Shown here: piece by piece, positions 1-7,567 of the stretch | Layout of the letters: every line of letters begins with the position of its first letter | Position numbering within the stretch: position 1 is the first letter of the stretch | From: Pseudoselenomonas ruminantium | GTDB lineage: Bacteria > Bacillota > Negativicutes > Selenomonadales > Selenomonadaceae | Direction: 5' to 3' | Assembly (NCBI GenBank): GCA_902781305.1 | Contig: CACZIV010000001.1 | Span: 44,247-108,246 of the forward strand | Length of the DNA: 64,000 bases | Position numbers and translations under genes: made by a program | The notes under the pieces: generated by a model | The model's database searches: none | The model's input: the letters and a program-made list of their open reading frames with translations, nothing else | What the model was told of the DNA's origin: nothing

Positions 1-179
1 ATTACGGGGAATATGAAGCGGTGGTAGCTATAGATGGGGAATTATTAGCAGGGGCTTTGCCGCGAAAACAACTGAAAATCGTGACGGGTTGGTTAGCCTA
101 TAATGAAGAAAAAGCATACAAGGCATGGAATCAGGCTGTTCGTGGTGAGCACTTTGATAAAATTCCACCGATGGAATGA
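1..179 (+). CDS. DUF4160 family protein, 3' part only
   Basis: The open frame enters from the left edge (codons in phase from base 3) and stops at TGA 177-179. About 58 residues are visible. The segment GALPRKQLKIVTGW, then a Trp-Asn-Gln and the ending KIPPME, matches the C-terminal half of DUF4160 proteins, which usually carry (R/A)xLPxR and end in I-P-P-L-like residues. DUF4160 proteins are commonly encoded next to DUF2442 proteins, as here, with a 9-base gap. The pair is often discussed as toxin-antitoxin-like, but the activity is unproven and I infer only the pairing. The 5' end is outside the window. Confidence 0.7.
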   Translation, partial: YGEYEAVVAIDGELLAGALPRKQLKIVTGWLAYNEEKAYKAWNQAVRGEHFDKIPPME

Positions 180-188
180 GGTGATGAT

Positions 189-482
189 ATGTATGTGAAA
201 GATGAAGTATGCTATGCTGGAAGTTTGGTAGAGAACATAAAGGTAACTGAGGCAAAGCCACTGCGTGGTGGCATGTTGTTGGTCACTTTTTCCACCGGAG
301 AACGAAGACTATTCGATACGACATTACTTAAAGGTGCTGCCTTTAAGCCATTGGCGGATGAAAGCGTGTTTAACAAGCCGGTTATATTTCATGGGGCAAT
401 TACGTGGAATAATGGCGAGATAGATATTGCACCAGAAAAAGTTTATATGGATAGTTATGTTTATGATGATGTGGCAGTATAA
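189..482 (+). CDS. DUF2442 family protein
   Basis: This is a 97-residue protein with a GAGGTG ribosome site 6 bases before ATG 189. It shows the DUF2442 pattern: a beta-rich start, then LLVTFSTGERRLFD (residues about 31-44), a pair of L/F-plus-P segments, and ITWNNGEIDIAPEKVY near residues 71-86, where the W-x-N-G-x-D-I-x-P-x-x-x-Y signature is typical. Family members are small partners of DUF4160 proteins and may act as a NadS/antitoxin-like partner; the molecular role is not established. It is probably translationally coupled to the upstream gene. The C-terminus ends in an acidic, Tyr-rich tail. Confidence 0.75.
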   Translation: MYVKDEVCYAGSLVENIKVTEAKPLRGGMLLVTFSTGERRLFDTTLLKGAAFKPLADESVFNKPVIFHGAITWNNGEIDIAPEKVYMDSYVYDDVAV

Positions 483-524
483 AATACTTTTTTACTGTTA
501 GTACATTCACCTGCTTAAATAGAT

Positions 525-606
525 GCCCGTGGGGCTGGCAATATTTTTCCTTCGCCATAGACAGGCTTGTCAAAAGCTGCGGAAAAATACTGCCAGCCCC
601 ACGGGC
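525..606. repeat. Hairpin repeat with conserved core, copy 1
   Basis: Two 26-nt arms (525-550 and 581-606) are complementary at 25 of 26 positions and enclose a 30-nt core (551-580) containing TAGACAGGCTTGTCAAA. The same core lies at 38196-38274 and 38324-38402 between arms of different sequence. The one arm mismatch (A opposite C as read on plus) would be a U-G pair in minus-strand RNA. The element sits between two convergent genes, so it could terminate transcription, but the large structured loop is unlike a simple terminator. Confidence 0.8.
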
Positions 607-641
607 TTAGTGTATTATATAGTAAATGTTCTTAGAAAGTT

Positions 642-2402
642 CTATTGCGGGTCCTGAGCTAGGATGGGGGCAAGTTCTGCTTCATCCGGCGTGATGTATA
701 GGGTTTTCTGATTGGTGAAGATGACGAAGCCGGGCTTGCTGCCGGAGGGCTTTTTGACGTAGCGGATTTCGGTGTAATCCACAGGCACTTTGGAAGAACC
801 CTGCGCCTTGCTGAAGTGGGCAGCTAGCTGGGCACATAATAGAATCGTGTCTTCGTTGGGCTCGATGCCGCCGTTGCGCAGGATGACGTGGGAACCGGGG
901 ATGTTCTGCGTATGGAACCAAGTGTCGTTGAAGCTGGCGGTTTTGCAGGTCAGTTTGTCGTTCTGGTAGTTGTTCTTGCCCACGAGAATTTGCGTACCGT
1001 CGGGAGCGATGAAGCGGAACGGGTGGGAAGGCTTGTCGTTGTTTTTGCGTTTGAGCTTTTCGCGCAGGTAGCCGCCTTCTACCAGTTCATTGTGGATTTC
1101 GGCGATTTCGCCAAGGCTGGATGAGGCCATTAGCGAGGCTTCAATGCTTTCTAGGTAGGTGATGGAAGCTTCGCATTCCTGCCGCTGAACCTGCAGGAGT
1201 TCCTGTGCGCGCTTTAGTTTGTCGTATTTTTTGTAACAAAGCTGCATATTCTGAATGATGGTATAGCGCTGGTCGAGGGGAATGGTGATTTCCTCGCCTG
1301 TTTCGCTGTAAATATTGGCGACCGTTATAGCAGCATCCTCATGGTCATTGTACTGGTACTGATAGGTCATCAGATTGTCGCCGCGGATTTTGTATTCTTC
1401 AGCATTTTCGGCGGCGGCAATTTCTTCATCGAGTTTGACCAGCTTGTTTTCTGCGCGGTGCAGTTCATTCTTGACGAGCTTCTTGAACCGGTCCTTGTCG
1501 GGCAGGACATAACTTCCCGCCAGGGCACTGGCCTTTTCCAGCATGGCGCTGATACTGTTAAAGTTCAGCGTAACAGCTTGCGGCAGATAGTGCAAAGGGA
1601 AGGAGGCCATGGCCAGCACTTTTTGGTGTTCGTCGAGAAGAATTACCGGGGCAGCCTGTTCCTGGCTTGCGGCATCGCGCACTTCCGTTAGGGCAGATTC
1701 GAGGGATTGATAGTCGGCCTCGTCCAAGGTGTTTAAACGTGTGCTGGGAGCAAGTCCCGCACTAAAGCAGACTTCTTTGGCTGAAACGGGGCCAAAACCC
1801 ATGCAGGTTGCCAGAAGTGCCTTGTCGATGCGTTCTTCGGGGGAGAGCTGGCGCAGTTTCGCGATAACGTCCGTCATGGGCGTGGTAAAGATATCCAGCT
1901 TGTCCTGTCCCGGAGGGAGTTCGTAAGTGTCGCTAGGCAGGACGGTGCGCACGCGGCTGCTGTTGGTGCCGATTTTGCGCAGGGCGTCAATGATTATGCC
2001 ATCCTGCACAAGAATCATATTGCTGTATTTGCCCATCAGTTCCATAATCAGGGTTTTGGTTACGATTTTGCCGCCCGCAGCAATGGAATCCACGTCCATC
2101 AACAGAATGCGGTCTAAACCGTGCTGTCGGATAGCGGCAATGCGGCCGGTTTCGAGCTGCTTGCGGAGCACCATGCAAAAGACTGGCGGCTCCGGAGGAT
2201 TTTCCAGATTCTTGGTCATCAGATGCGCCGCGGGATTCTGGGAATTGATGCAGATATGCAGCTGCTGGTTTTGTCCCGGCTGACGAATGGACAGGACGAT
2301 GGATTGTTTATTGGGCTGGGTTATTTTATCAATGCGGCCGCCAGCCAAGGTGTTGTTTAACTCGCGCACCAGCGGACGCATGGAAAAGCCGTCAAGACTC
2401 AT
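642..2402 (-). CDS. rqcH: RqcH/NFACT family ribosome quality-control protein (Rqc2 homolog, formerly FbpA-like)
   Basis: The protein has 586 residues. NFACT proteins of this type bind stalled 50S subunits carrying peptidyl-tRNA and recruit tRNA-Ala to add C-terminal alanine tails; older annotation calls them fibronectin-binding. Visible features are the NFACT-N domain (1 to about 260) with the Asp97-Arg98 pair known to be needed for tailing in RqcH, a coiled-coil middle rich in KLxxLDEEIAAAENAEEYK-like segments (about 300-430), and the C-terminal NFACT-R domain with WFHTQNIPGSHVILR (about 493-507). The start ATG at 2402 has AAGGAG eight bases upstream. It is monocistronic and divergent from the hydrogenase operon. 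Confidence 0.9.
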   Translation of the reverse strand: MSLDGFSMRPLVRELNNTLAGGRIDKITQPNKQSIVLSIRQPGQNQQLHICINSQNPAAHLMTKNLENPPEPPVFCMVLRKQLETGRIAAIRQHGLDRILLMDVDSIAAGGKIVTKTLIMELMGKYSNMILVQDGIIIDALRKIGTNSSRVRTVLPSDTYELPPGQDKLDIFTTPMTDVIAKLRQLSPEERIDKALLATCMGFGPVSAKEVCFSAGLAPSTRLNTLDEADYQSLESALTEVRDAASQEQAAPVILLDEHQKVLAMASFPLHYLPQAVTLNFNSISAMLEKASALAGSYVLPDKDRFKKLVKNELHRAENKLVKLDEEIAAAENAEEYKIRGDNLMTYQYQYNDHEDAAITVANIYSETGEEITIPLDQRYTIIQNMQLCYKKYDKLKRAQELLQVQRQECEASITYLESIEASLMASSSLGEIAEIHNELVEGGYLREKLKRKNNDKPSHPFRFIAPDGTQILVGKNNYQNDKLTCKTASFNDTWFHTQNIPGSHVILRNGGIEPNEDTILLCAQLAAHFSKAQGSSKVPVDYTEIRYVKKPSGSKPGFVIFTNQKTLYITPDEAELAPILAQDPQ

Positions 2403-2488
2403 AATTGTTCTCCTTAATTTATCACATGAAATAGCATAAACTTCATTATATCATTGCCGATAAGGCAGGGTCAAATTTTGAAAAAAAC

Positions 2489-2517
2489 TTTTCAGCTGCG
2501 GTGGTTTGCGGTATAAT
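2489..2517 (+). promoter_or_regulatory. Candidate sigma-70 promoter of the hyf operon
   Basis: A perfect TATAAT at 2512-2517 lies 17 bases after TTTTCA (2489-2494), a weak -35 hexamer. The hyfB start is 50 bases downstream. No clear Rex or FNR-type palindrome is visible between 2403 and 2567. Confidence 0.45.
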
Positions 2518-2567
2518 GTGAAAGTTACTATATCATTCAAGCAATTATTAATTTATGGGAGGAACGT

Positions 2568-4550
2568 ATGGAATCTTTTATGGGGGCGTTAGGGCTGTAT
2601 GGCCTCGGAACGCTGGCGCTGATCTGGCCTAAGCGGCTGGAATTAGCTGCCCATTATGTGTCCATGGGGCTGGCGGTTATAGCCAGCCTTATGGTGTTGG
2701 GGCTGGCCTCACAGGAACTCTTGGGGCTGGCAGGAGGAGGTATGCTGCAGTTTGGCCGTTACTCGCTGGTGATTGACGGTTGGGCAGCGGCATTCCTCGT
2801 GATTATCGGCCTGTCGGGAACGGCGGTCAGCCTGTATGGCATGGGCTATGGCCGTGGCTATCTGGGTGCCCGCATCCGTCAGCTGACCGGGCTTTGGAAC
2901 CTTTTTTTAGGCTCGATGGTTTTGGTGGTGCTCGCAGGTGATGCCTTTACCTTTATTCTGGCCTGGGAAGTTATGGCGCTGGTTTCTTTCCTGCTCGTGA
3001 ATCACGAGAGCGAGAAGAAACAGGTAGTCAGTGCTGCTTACCAGTATATGGTCATGACCCATCTGGGTACGGCGGCCATTTTGATGGCGTTTTACCTTTT
3101 GGGCAGCGGGGCAGAGAGTTTTGCCTTTGCTGATTTGGCGCATAGCGAGCTGCCGCCAGTGCTGAAGCATATTGCCTTTGGCTGTGCTTTTGCCGGCTTT
3201 GCCTTGAAATCCGGCCTGATGCCCTTGCATGTATGGCTGCCCAATGCACATCCGGCGGCACCTTCCCATGTGTCGGCGCTCATGAGCGGTGTCATGCTGA
3301 AAGTGGCGGTTTACGGTTTTGGCCGGTTCGTCTTTGAATTCATCGGTGCCGATGTATTCGCCTATGGTCTTATCGTTATGGTGGTGGGGCTGGTATCGGC
3401 GTTCCTGGGCGTGCTCTATGCGTCCATGGAAAAGGATATGAAACGCATTCTGGCCTATTCCTCCGTGGAAAACATGGGCATCATCTTTGCCGCCTTTGGC
3501 TGCGGTATGATTCTGGTGGCACTGGACAGACCTTATCTGTCGGTGGTCGCGTTTACGGCGGTGCTTGTACATTCCTTTGCCCACAGCCTGATGAAATGCC
3601 TGCTCTTTATGAGTGCCGGTGCGGTTATGCATGCTACAGGCACGCGTAATGTGGAACTCTTGGGCGGGCTCTTGAAGAAAATGCCCTGGACGGCAGCGTT
3701 TACGCTGGTGGGTTCCATGTCGCTGGCCTCCCTGCCGTTTACGGGCGGCTTGGTCGGTGAATGGCTGACCCTGCAGGGCATGATGACGCTGGCTTATGAA
3801 TCCGGCACGCCGGAACTGCGCCTGCTCGTCATCTTTGCCTTTATCCTGCTGGGGCTTACGGGCGCTTTGGCCCTGGGCTGTTTTGTGCGGCTCTATGGCG
3901 TGACCTTTTTGGGACGCCGCCGCTCCAATCTCGTGCTCAAAGCACATGAAATGCCCTTTACCATGCTGGCTGGTATGGGGCTGGAGGCACTGGCCATTCT
4001 GGCCATGGGCATTATGCCGGCACCGGTTGTCAATCTTATGCGCCATGTGCTCGTGACGAGTCCGTTGGCGATTCCTGCCGGTGATGTTATCGGTCTGTGG
4101 TGGAACGGCGGCCAGTCGGAGTCGGTGTTTAATCCGCTGCTTATCCTGCTCGCGGCCTTGGTGCTCGTCGCACTGCTGCTCATGACCATCAGCAGCGACA
4201 AGATTATCGTCCACCAGGATGTGACCTGGAACTGTGGTACGGAACCGACCCGCCGTCAGCAGTATACGGCGACAGGCTTTTCCAAGCCTTTACGCCGCGC
4301 CTTTGACTTTATCCTGAAGCCTCGCCGTGAGCGCGTATTCCTGCAGCGGGACCATGCGTATTTTGGCCGCAAGCTTCATTATAATCTGCTGATTCCTGAC
4401 CAGTTCACGGACAGACTCTATCGTCCGGTCGAACACATTATGGTCAAATTGGCCGATACCCTGCGCATCGTACAGCAGGGCAGTGTGCGGCTCTATATCG
4501 GTTATACCATGATTGCGATGGTTATTGTCTTGATTTGGGGAGGGTTATAA
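2568..4550 (+). CDS. hyfB: Hydrogenase-4 component B, antiporter-like membrane subunit
   Basis: This 660-residue integral membrane protein has about 14 hydrophobic segments and belongs to the NuoL/M/N and Mrp antiporter-like family that forms the ion-pumping arm of group 4 [NiFe] hydrogenases. Family residues are visible: Glu in ILAWEVMALVSF (about 133), the Lys/His region ALKSGLMPLHVWLPNAHP (about 212-230), and AYSSVENMGI (about 297-306). A charged C-terminal stretch (about 560-640) precedes a last hydrophobic helix. The length is close to E. coli HyfB. It is first in a tight operon, with GGGAGG upstream of ATG 2568. It conducts protons or Na+; which one cannot be told from sequence. Confidence 0.9.
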   Translation: MESFMGALGLYGLGTLALIWPKRLELAAHYVSMGLAVIASLMVLGLASQELLGLAGGGMLQFGRYSLVIDGWAAAFLVIIGLSGTAVSLYGMGYGRGYLGARIRQLTGLWNLFLGSMVLVVLAGDAFTFILAWEVMALVSFLLVNHESEKKQVVSAAYQYMVMTHLGTAAILMAFYLLGSGAESFAFADLAHSELPPVLKHIAFGCAFAGFALKSGLMPLHVWLPNAHPAAPSHVSALMSGVMLKVAVYGFGRFVFEFIGADVFAYGLIVMVVGLVSAFLGVLYASMEKDMKRILAYSSVENMGIIFAAFGCGMILVALDRPYLSVVAFTAVLVHSFAHSLMKCLLFMSAGAVMHATGTRNVELLGGLLKKMPWTAAFTLVGSMSLASLPFTGGLVGEWLTLQGMMTLAYESGTPELRLLVIFAFILLGLTGALALGCFVRLYGVTFLGRRRSNLVLKAHEMPFTMLAGMGLEALAILAMGIMPAPVVNLMRHVLVTSPLAIPAGDVIGLWWNGGQSESVFNPLLILLAALVLVALLLMTISSDKIIVHQDVTWNCGTEPTRRQQYTATGFSKPLRRAFDFILKPRRERVFLQRDHAYFGRKLHYNLLIPDQFTDRLYRPVEHIMVKLADTLRIVQQGSVRLYIGYTMIAMVIVLIWGGL

Positions 4551-4551
4551 G

Positions 4552-5427
4552 ATGGCATTTAGTTTTTATCATGGCGCTGTGCAGGCGCTCTGTCTGCTCA
4601 TCTGCGCTCCCCTGATTGCCGGAATCGTCAATAAGACCAAAGCGTTTTTGCAGAAACGGCAGGGGGCCAGCATTTTTCAGGAGTATTTTGACCTTTGGAA
4701 GTGGTGGCGCAAGCCGGTTTTCGTGACCAAATACACCAGCTGGGTGTTTTTAGCGGCGCCTATCGTCTATCTCGTGACGAGTATTATGGCTGCGATGATG
4801 CTACCGGGGCTTTTGCAGGGCAATATCCGTTTTGGGGATGCCTTTGTCTTTGTCTATGTGCTGGCTTTGGGGCGTTTCTTTATGACCTTGGGTTCGCTGG
4901 ATTCGGCTACGGCCTTTGGCGGCATGGGCGGTTCCCGCGAAATCTATATTTCCGTGTTGGTGGAACCGGCTGTAATGCTCGCGGTGCTTTTAAATGCCTC
5001 CCGCTACGGCTCGACCATGCTTTCGCAGATGGTCATTGACTACAATGCCTTTTACTTCACCGTTCCGGCGGTACTGGGCAGCGTGGCGTTCTTCCTCGTG
5101 ATGCTGGCGGAAAACAGCCGTCTGCCGGTGGACAATCCGGATACGCATTTGGAACTCACCATGATTCACGAGTGCATGACGCTGGAATATTCCGGACGAC
5201 TGTTGAGCTACATCCATTTGGGAAGCATGCTCAAAATGCTGTCCTTCTTCGTGCTGTTCGGTGCGCTTTACCTGCCTTTGCCGCTGCCGATGGTGGTCAA
5301 GGTACTTATGACGGCGCTGCTGGTTGGTTTAGTGGAAATTCTGAACAATAAGATGCGTCTGTTCAAGGTTCGTGTTTATCTGGCGGCGGCGGTTATCATG
5401 CTGGCTGTTGCGATTATTGCCCAGTAA
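4552..5427 (+). CDS. hyfC: Hydrogenase-4 component C (NuoH/HycD-like membrane anchor)
   Basis: The 291-residue NuoH-family protein has about eight membrane helices. It is the subunit that anchors the hydrogenase module and links it to the antiporter subunits. Characteristic residues are QKRQGASIFQEYFDLWKWWRKP (loop 1, from about residue 35), RFFMTLGSLDSATAFGGMGGSRE (loop 2, from about 108), and the acidic loop AENSRLPVDNPDTHLELTMIHE (from about 186) with conserved Asp/Glu. It starts one base after hyfB stops. The length is close to HyfC/HycD. Confidence 0.92.
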   Translation: MAFSFYHGAVQALCLLICAPLIAGIVNKTKAFLQKRQGASIFQEYFDLWKWWRKPVFVTKYTSWVFLAAPIVYLVTSIMAAMMLPGLLQGNIRFGDAFVFVYVLALGRFFMTLGSLDSATAFGGMGGSREIYISVLVEPAVMLAVLLNASRYGSTMLSQMVIDYNAFYFTVPAVLGSVAFFLVMLAENSRLPVDNPDTHLELTMIHECMTLEYSGRLLSYIHLGSMLKMLSFFVLFGALYLPLPLPMVVKVLMTALLVGLVEILNNKMRLFKVRVYLAAAVIMLAVAIIAQ

Positions 5428-5441
5428 GCTAAGGAGGAAAA

Positions 5442-6068
5442 ATGGAATATTTAGTCGTTCTGCTCCTGGCGGTGGTCTATTTCCAGACCAGGGTGATGGA
5501 GCTTAAACGTTCAGTTGTCTGCCTGATGGCACAGTCCGCCATCATTGCCTGCGCCTGCCTGCTGGCCGGGCTCAATCATGGCCTTATGCATGCCCTTATT
5601 CCCTTTGCCCTGACCGTGGGCGTTAAGGTGCTTTTTATCCCGATGGCCATGCTGAAATTAATCAAACGGATTACCGATGAACGGGAAATCTTTTCCGATA
5701 TAAATGTGAATTATTCGACCATGGCGGCGGCAGCCTTTTTGGTGTTCGGCTATGTGCTGGGCAGCCGTTTTATGCTCGACCCTCTGGCGCGGGATTTCTT
5801 CGCCGCGACCATCATGATGATTATGACGGGGTTGGCACTCATGGTTATGCGCAGACGGGCCATTTTGCAGATGTGCGGCCTGATTACCTTGGAAAACGGC
5901 ATTTATCTGCTGGGTCTGATCATCACCGAGGGCTTGCCGTTGGTGGTGGAACTGGGCGTATTTTTGGACGTGTTGATCGCTGTGGTCGTGCTGGTCATTC
6001 TCACCAACCGCATGAGCCTGTCCTTTATGACCACGGATACCACGGTAATGAGAAAGTTGAAGGGCTGA
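5442..6068 (+). CDS. hyfE: Hydrogenase-4 component E
   Basis: A 208-residue membrane protein with six or seven hydrophobic segments, of the HyfE family, whose C-terminal part resembles the small NuoK/MrpC-type subunit. Visible motifs are GLITLENGIYLLGL (about 145-158), with the conserved intramembrane Glu shared with NuoK, and VELGVFLDVLIAVVVL (about 168-183). The ribosome site AAGGAGGAAAA precedes ATG 5442. It lies between hyfC and hyfF; no separate hyfD-like antiporter subunit intervenes, unlike E. coli hyf. Confidence 0.88.
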   Translation: MEYLVVLLLAVVYFQTRVMELKRSVVCLMAQSAIIACACLLAGLNHGLMHALIPFALTVGVKVLFIPMAMLKLIKRITDEREIFSDINVNYSTMAAAAFLVFGYVLGSRFMLDPLARDFFAATIMMIMTGLALMVMRRRAILQMCGLITLENGIYLLGLIITEGLPLVVELGVFLDVLIAVVVLVILTNRMSLSFMTTDTTVMRKLKG

Positions 6069-6076
6069 GGTAGTTT

Positions 6077-7567
6077 ATGGAACTTTATTATATACTTGGG
6101 CTGCCGCTGCTCTTTGCAGTGGTGGCGGTCACAGGGCTGCTGGGGTTAAAACTCCTGCACTTTGCCGACAGGCTGACGGCCACGGTGGTCTTTGGTCTGA
6201 TTCTGCACATGGCGGCAGAATTTGCCGCCCATCCCCATGAGCCAATCCGGCAGGGATTTTTCTATGTGGATTCGCTGAGTATTTGGATGCTCGTCATCGT
6301 CGGCGCGCTGTATCTGGCTTTTGCTTGGACCAGTAAGGCATATCTGGAACGCGACACCAATATCCGTTATGGATACTTGCGCCGCTTTACCCATTTGGAA
6401 GGGCGCTTCTATGCGCTGTCCCATCTTTTCGTCTGGACGATGATGCTGGTGGTGACGGTGGACAGCTTAGGCCTCATGTGGGTAACCATTGAGGCGACCA
6501 CCTTGGTATCGGCACTGCTCGTAGCATTCAAATTCACCCGTACTTCACTGGAGGCAGCGTGGAAATACGTTATGGTCTGCACTGTGGGCATCTGTTTGGC
6601 TCTTTTGGGTACGATTATTCTCTACTATGGCCAGCTGCAGGCTATGGGCGATGTGCTGCCGTTGAACTGGGAATTTATGAAAGTTCATGCCGATATGCTC
6701 GACCATGATGTGGCAAAACTCGCGTTTTGCTTCCTCTTTGTAGGCTATGGCACGAAAATCGGCCTGGCGCCCATGCATGCCTGGCTGCCGGATGCCCATT
6801 CGGAGGCACCGGCACTCACGAGCGGCCTGCTCTCTGGTGCGCTCTGTATCTGTGCGCTCTATGTGCTCCTGCGCGCTACGGCCATTGTGATGCCCGTGGT
6901 GGGGCTGGATTTCATCAGCTCTATGTATGTGGGCTTTGGCCTGCTGACCATTGCATTGGCTGTGCCGTTCGTGGTGGTGCAGCGTGATGTCAAGCGTATG
7001 CTTGCCTATTCTTCGATGGAAAACTTCGGCCTGCTGGCCGCAGGCTTTGGCCTCTTTATGCCGCTGGCGGCAGAGGCGTCCCTTCTGCATATGTTCAACC
7101 ATGCCTTGGTTAAATACATGCTGTTCTATACGGCTGGTACCATTATGGAAACCTATGCAACGAAAAATATGATGCGCATTCACGGCATGATGCAGCAGGC
7201 GCCCAAAACGGCGATATTCTGGCTGCTCGGTATCGTAGGCATATTAGGTATGCCGCCGATGGGCGTATTCTTCAGTAAGTTCTACATCATTGCCAGCTTC
7301 TTCCAGGCACATCATCCGTATTTAGGGATTTTGGCGCTCGTGCTGCTGGCCGGTATGCTGATTGGTATTCTCTATCATGCCATGCGCATGCTGGGCGGCA
7401 AGCCGACCCGCAAGGCGGCTGGCGAGCTGATGGGCCGTTTGGACAGCTGCGTACTGCTCTTGATGTTGGCTGTCAGTGGTGTGGTAAGTGCCTTTGCCTA
7501 TGAGCTTCCCTATGTGGGAACGCTTTTGACTGAGGCGGTAAAAGTGGTCATGGGAGGTGTGCAGTAA
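6077..7567 (+). CDS. hyfF: Hydrogenase-4 component F, second antiporter-like subunit
   Basis: A 496-residue NuoL/M/N-type membrane protein with about 13 helices. Motifs are WVTIEATTLVSALLVAF with the conserved Glu (about residue 138), GYGTKIGLAPMHAWLPDAHSE (from about 224) with Lys and His of the putative ion channel, and LAYSSMENFGLLAAG (about 310-324). With HyfB it gives two antiporter-like subunits in the complex. It overlaps hyfG by one base (TAATG), consistent with translational coupling. Confidence 0.9.
   Translation: MELYYILGLPLLFAVVAVTGLLGLKLLHFADRLTATVVFGLILHMAAEFAAHPHEPIRQGFFYVDSLSIWMLVIVGALYLAFAWTSKAYLERDTNIRYGYLRRFTHLEGRFYALSHLFVWTMMLVVTVDSLGLMWVTIEATTLVSALLVAFKFTRTSLEAAWKYVMVCTVGICLALLGTIILYYGQLQAMGDVLPLNWEFMKVHADMLDHDVAKLAFCFLFVGYGTKIGLAPMHAWLPDAHSEAPALTSGLLSGALCICALYVLLRATAIVMPVVGLDFISSMYVGFGLLTIALAVPFVVVQRDVKRMLAYSSMENFGLLAAGFGLFMPLAAEASLLHMFNHALVKYMLFYTAGTIMETYATKNMMRIHGMMQQAPKTAIFWLLGIVGILGMPPMGVFFSKFYIIASFFQAHHPYLGILALVLLAGMLIGILYHAMRMLGGKPTRKAAGELMGRLDSCVLLLMLAVSGVVSAFAYELPYVGTLLTEAVKVVMGGVQ

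Noticed and set aside
2907-4214. Long minus-strand reading frame (435 codons) opposite hyfB
   Set aside because: It is antisense to a strongly conserved membrane protein, has a Gln/His-rich low-quality composition and no ribosome site; it is a by-product of codon bias.
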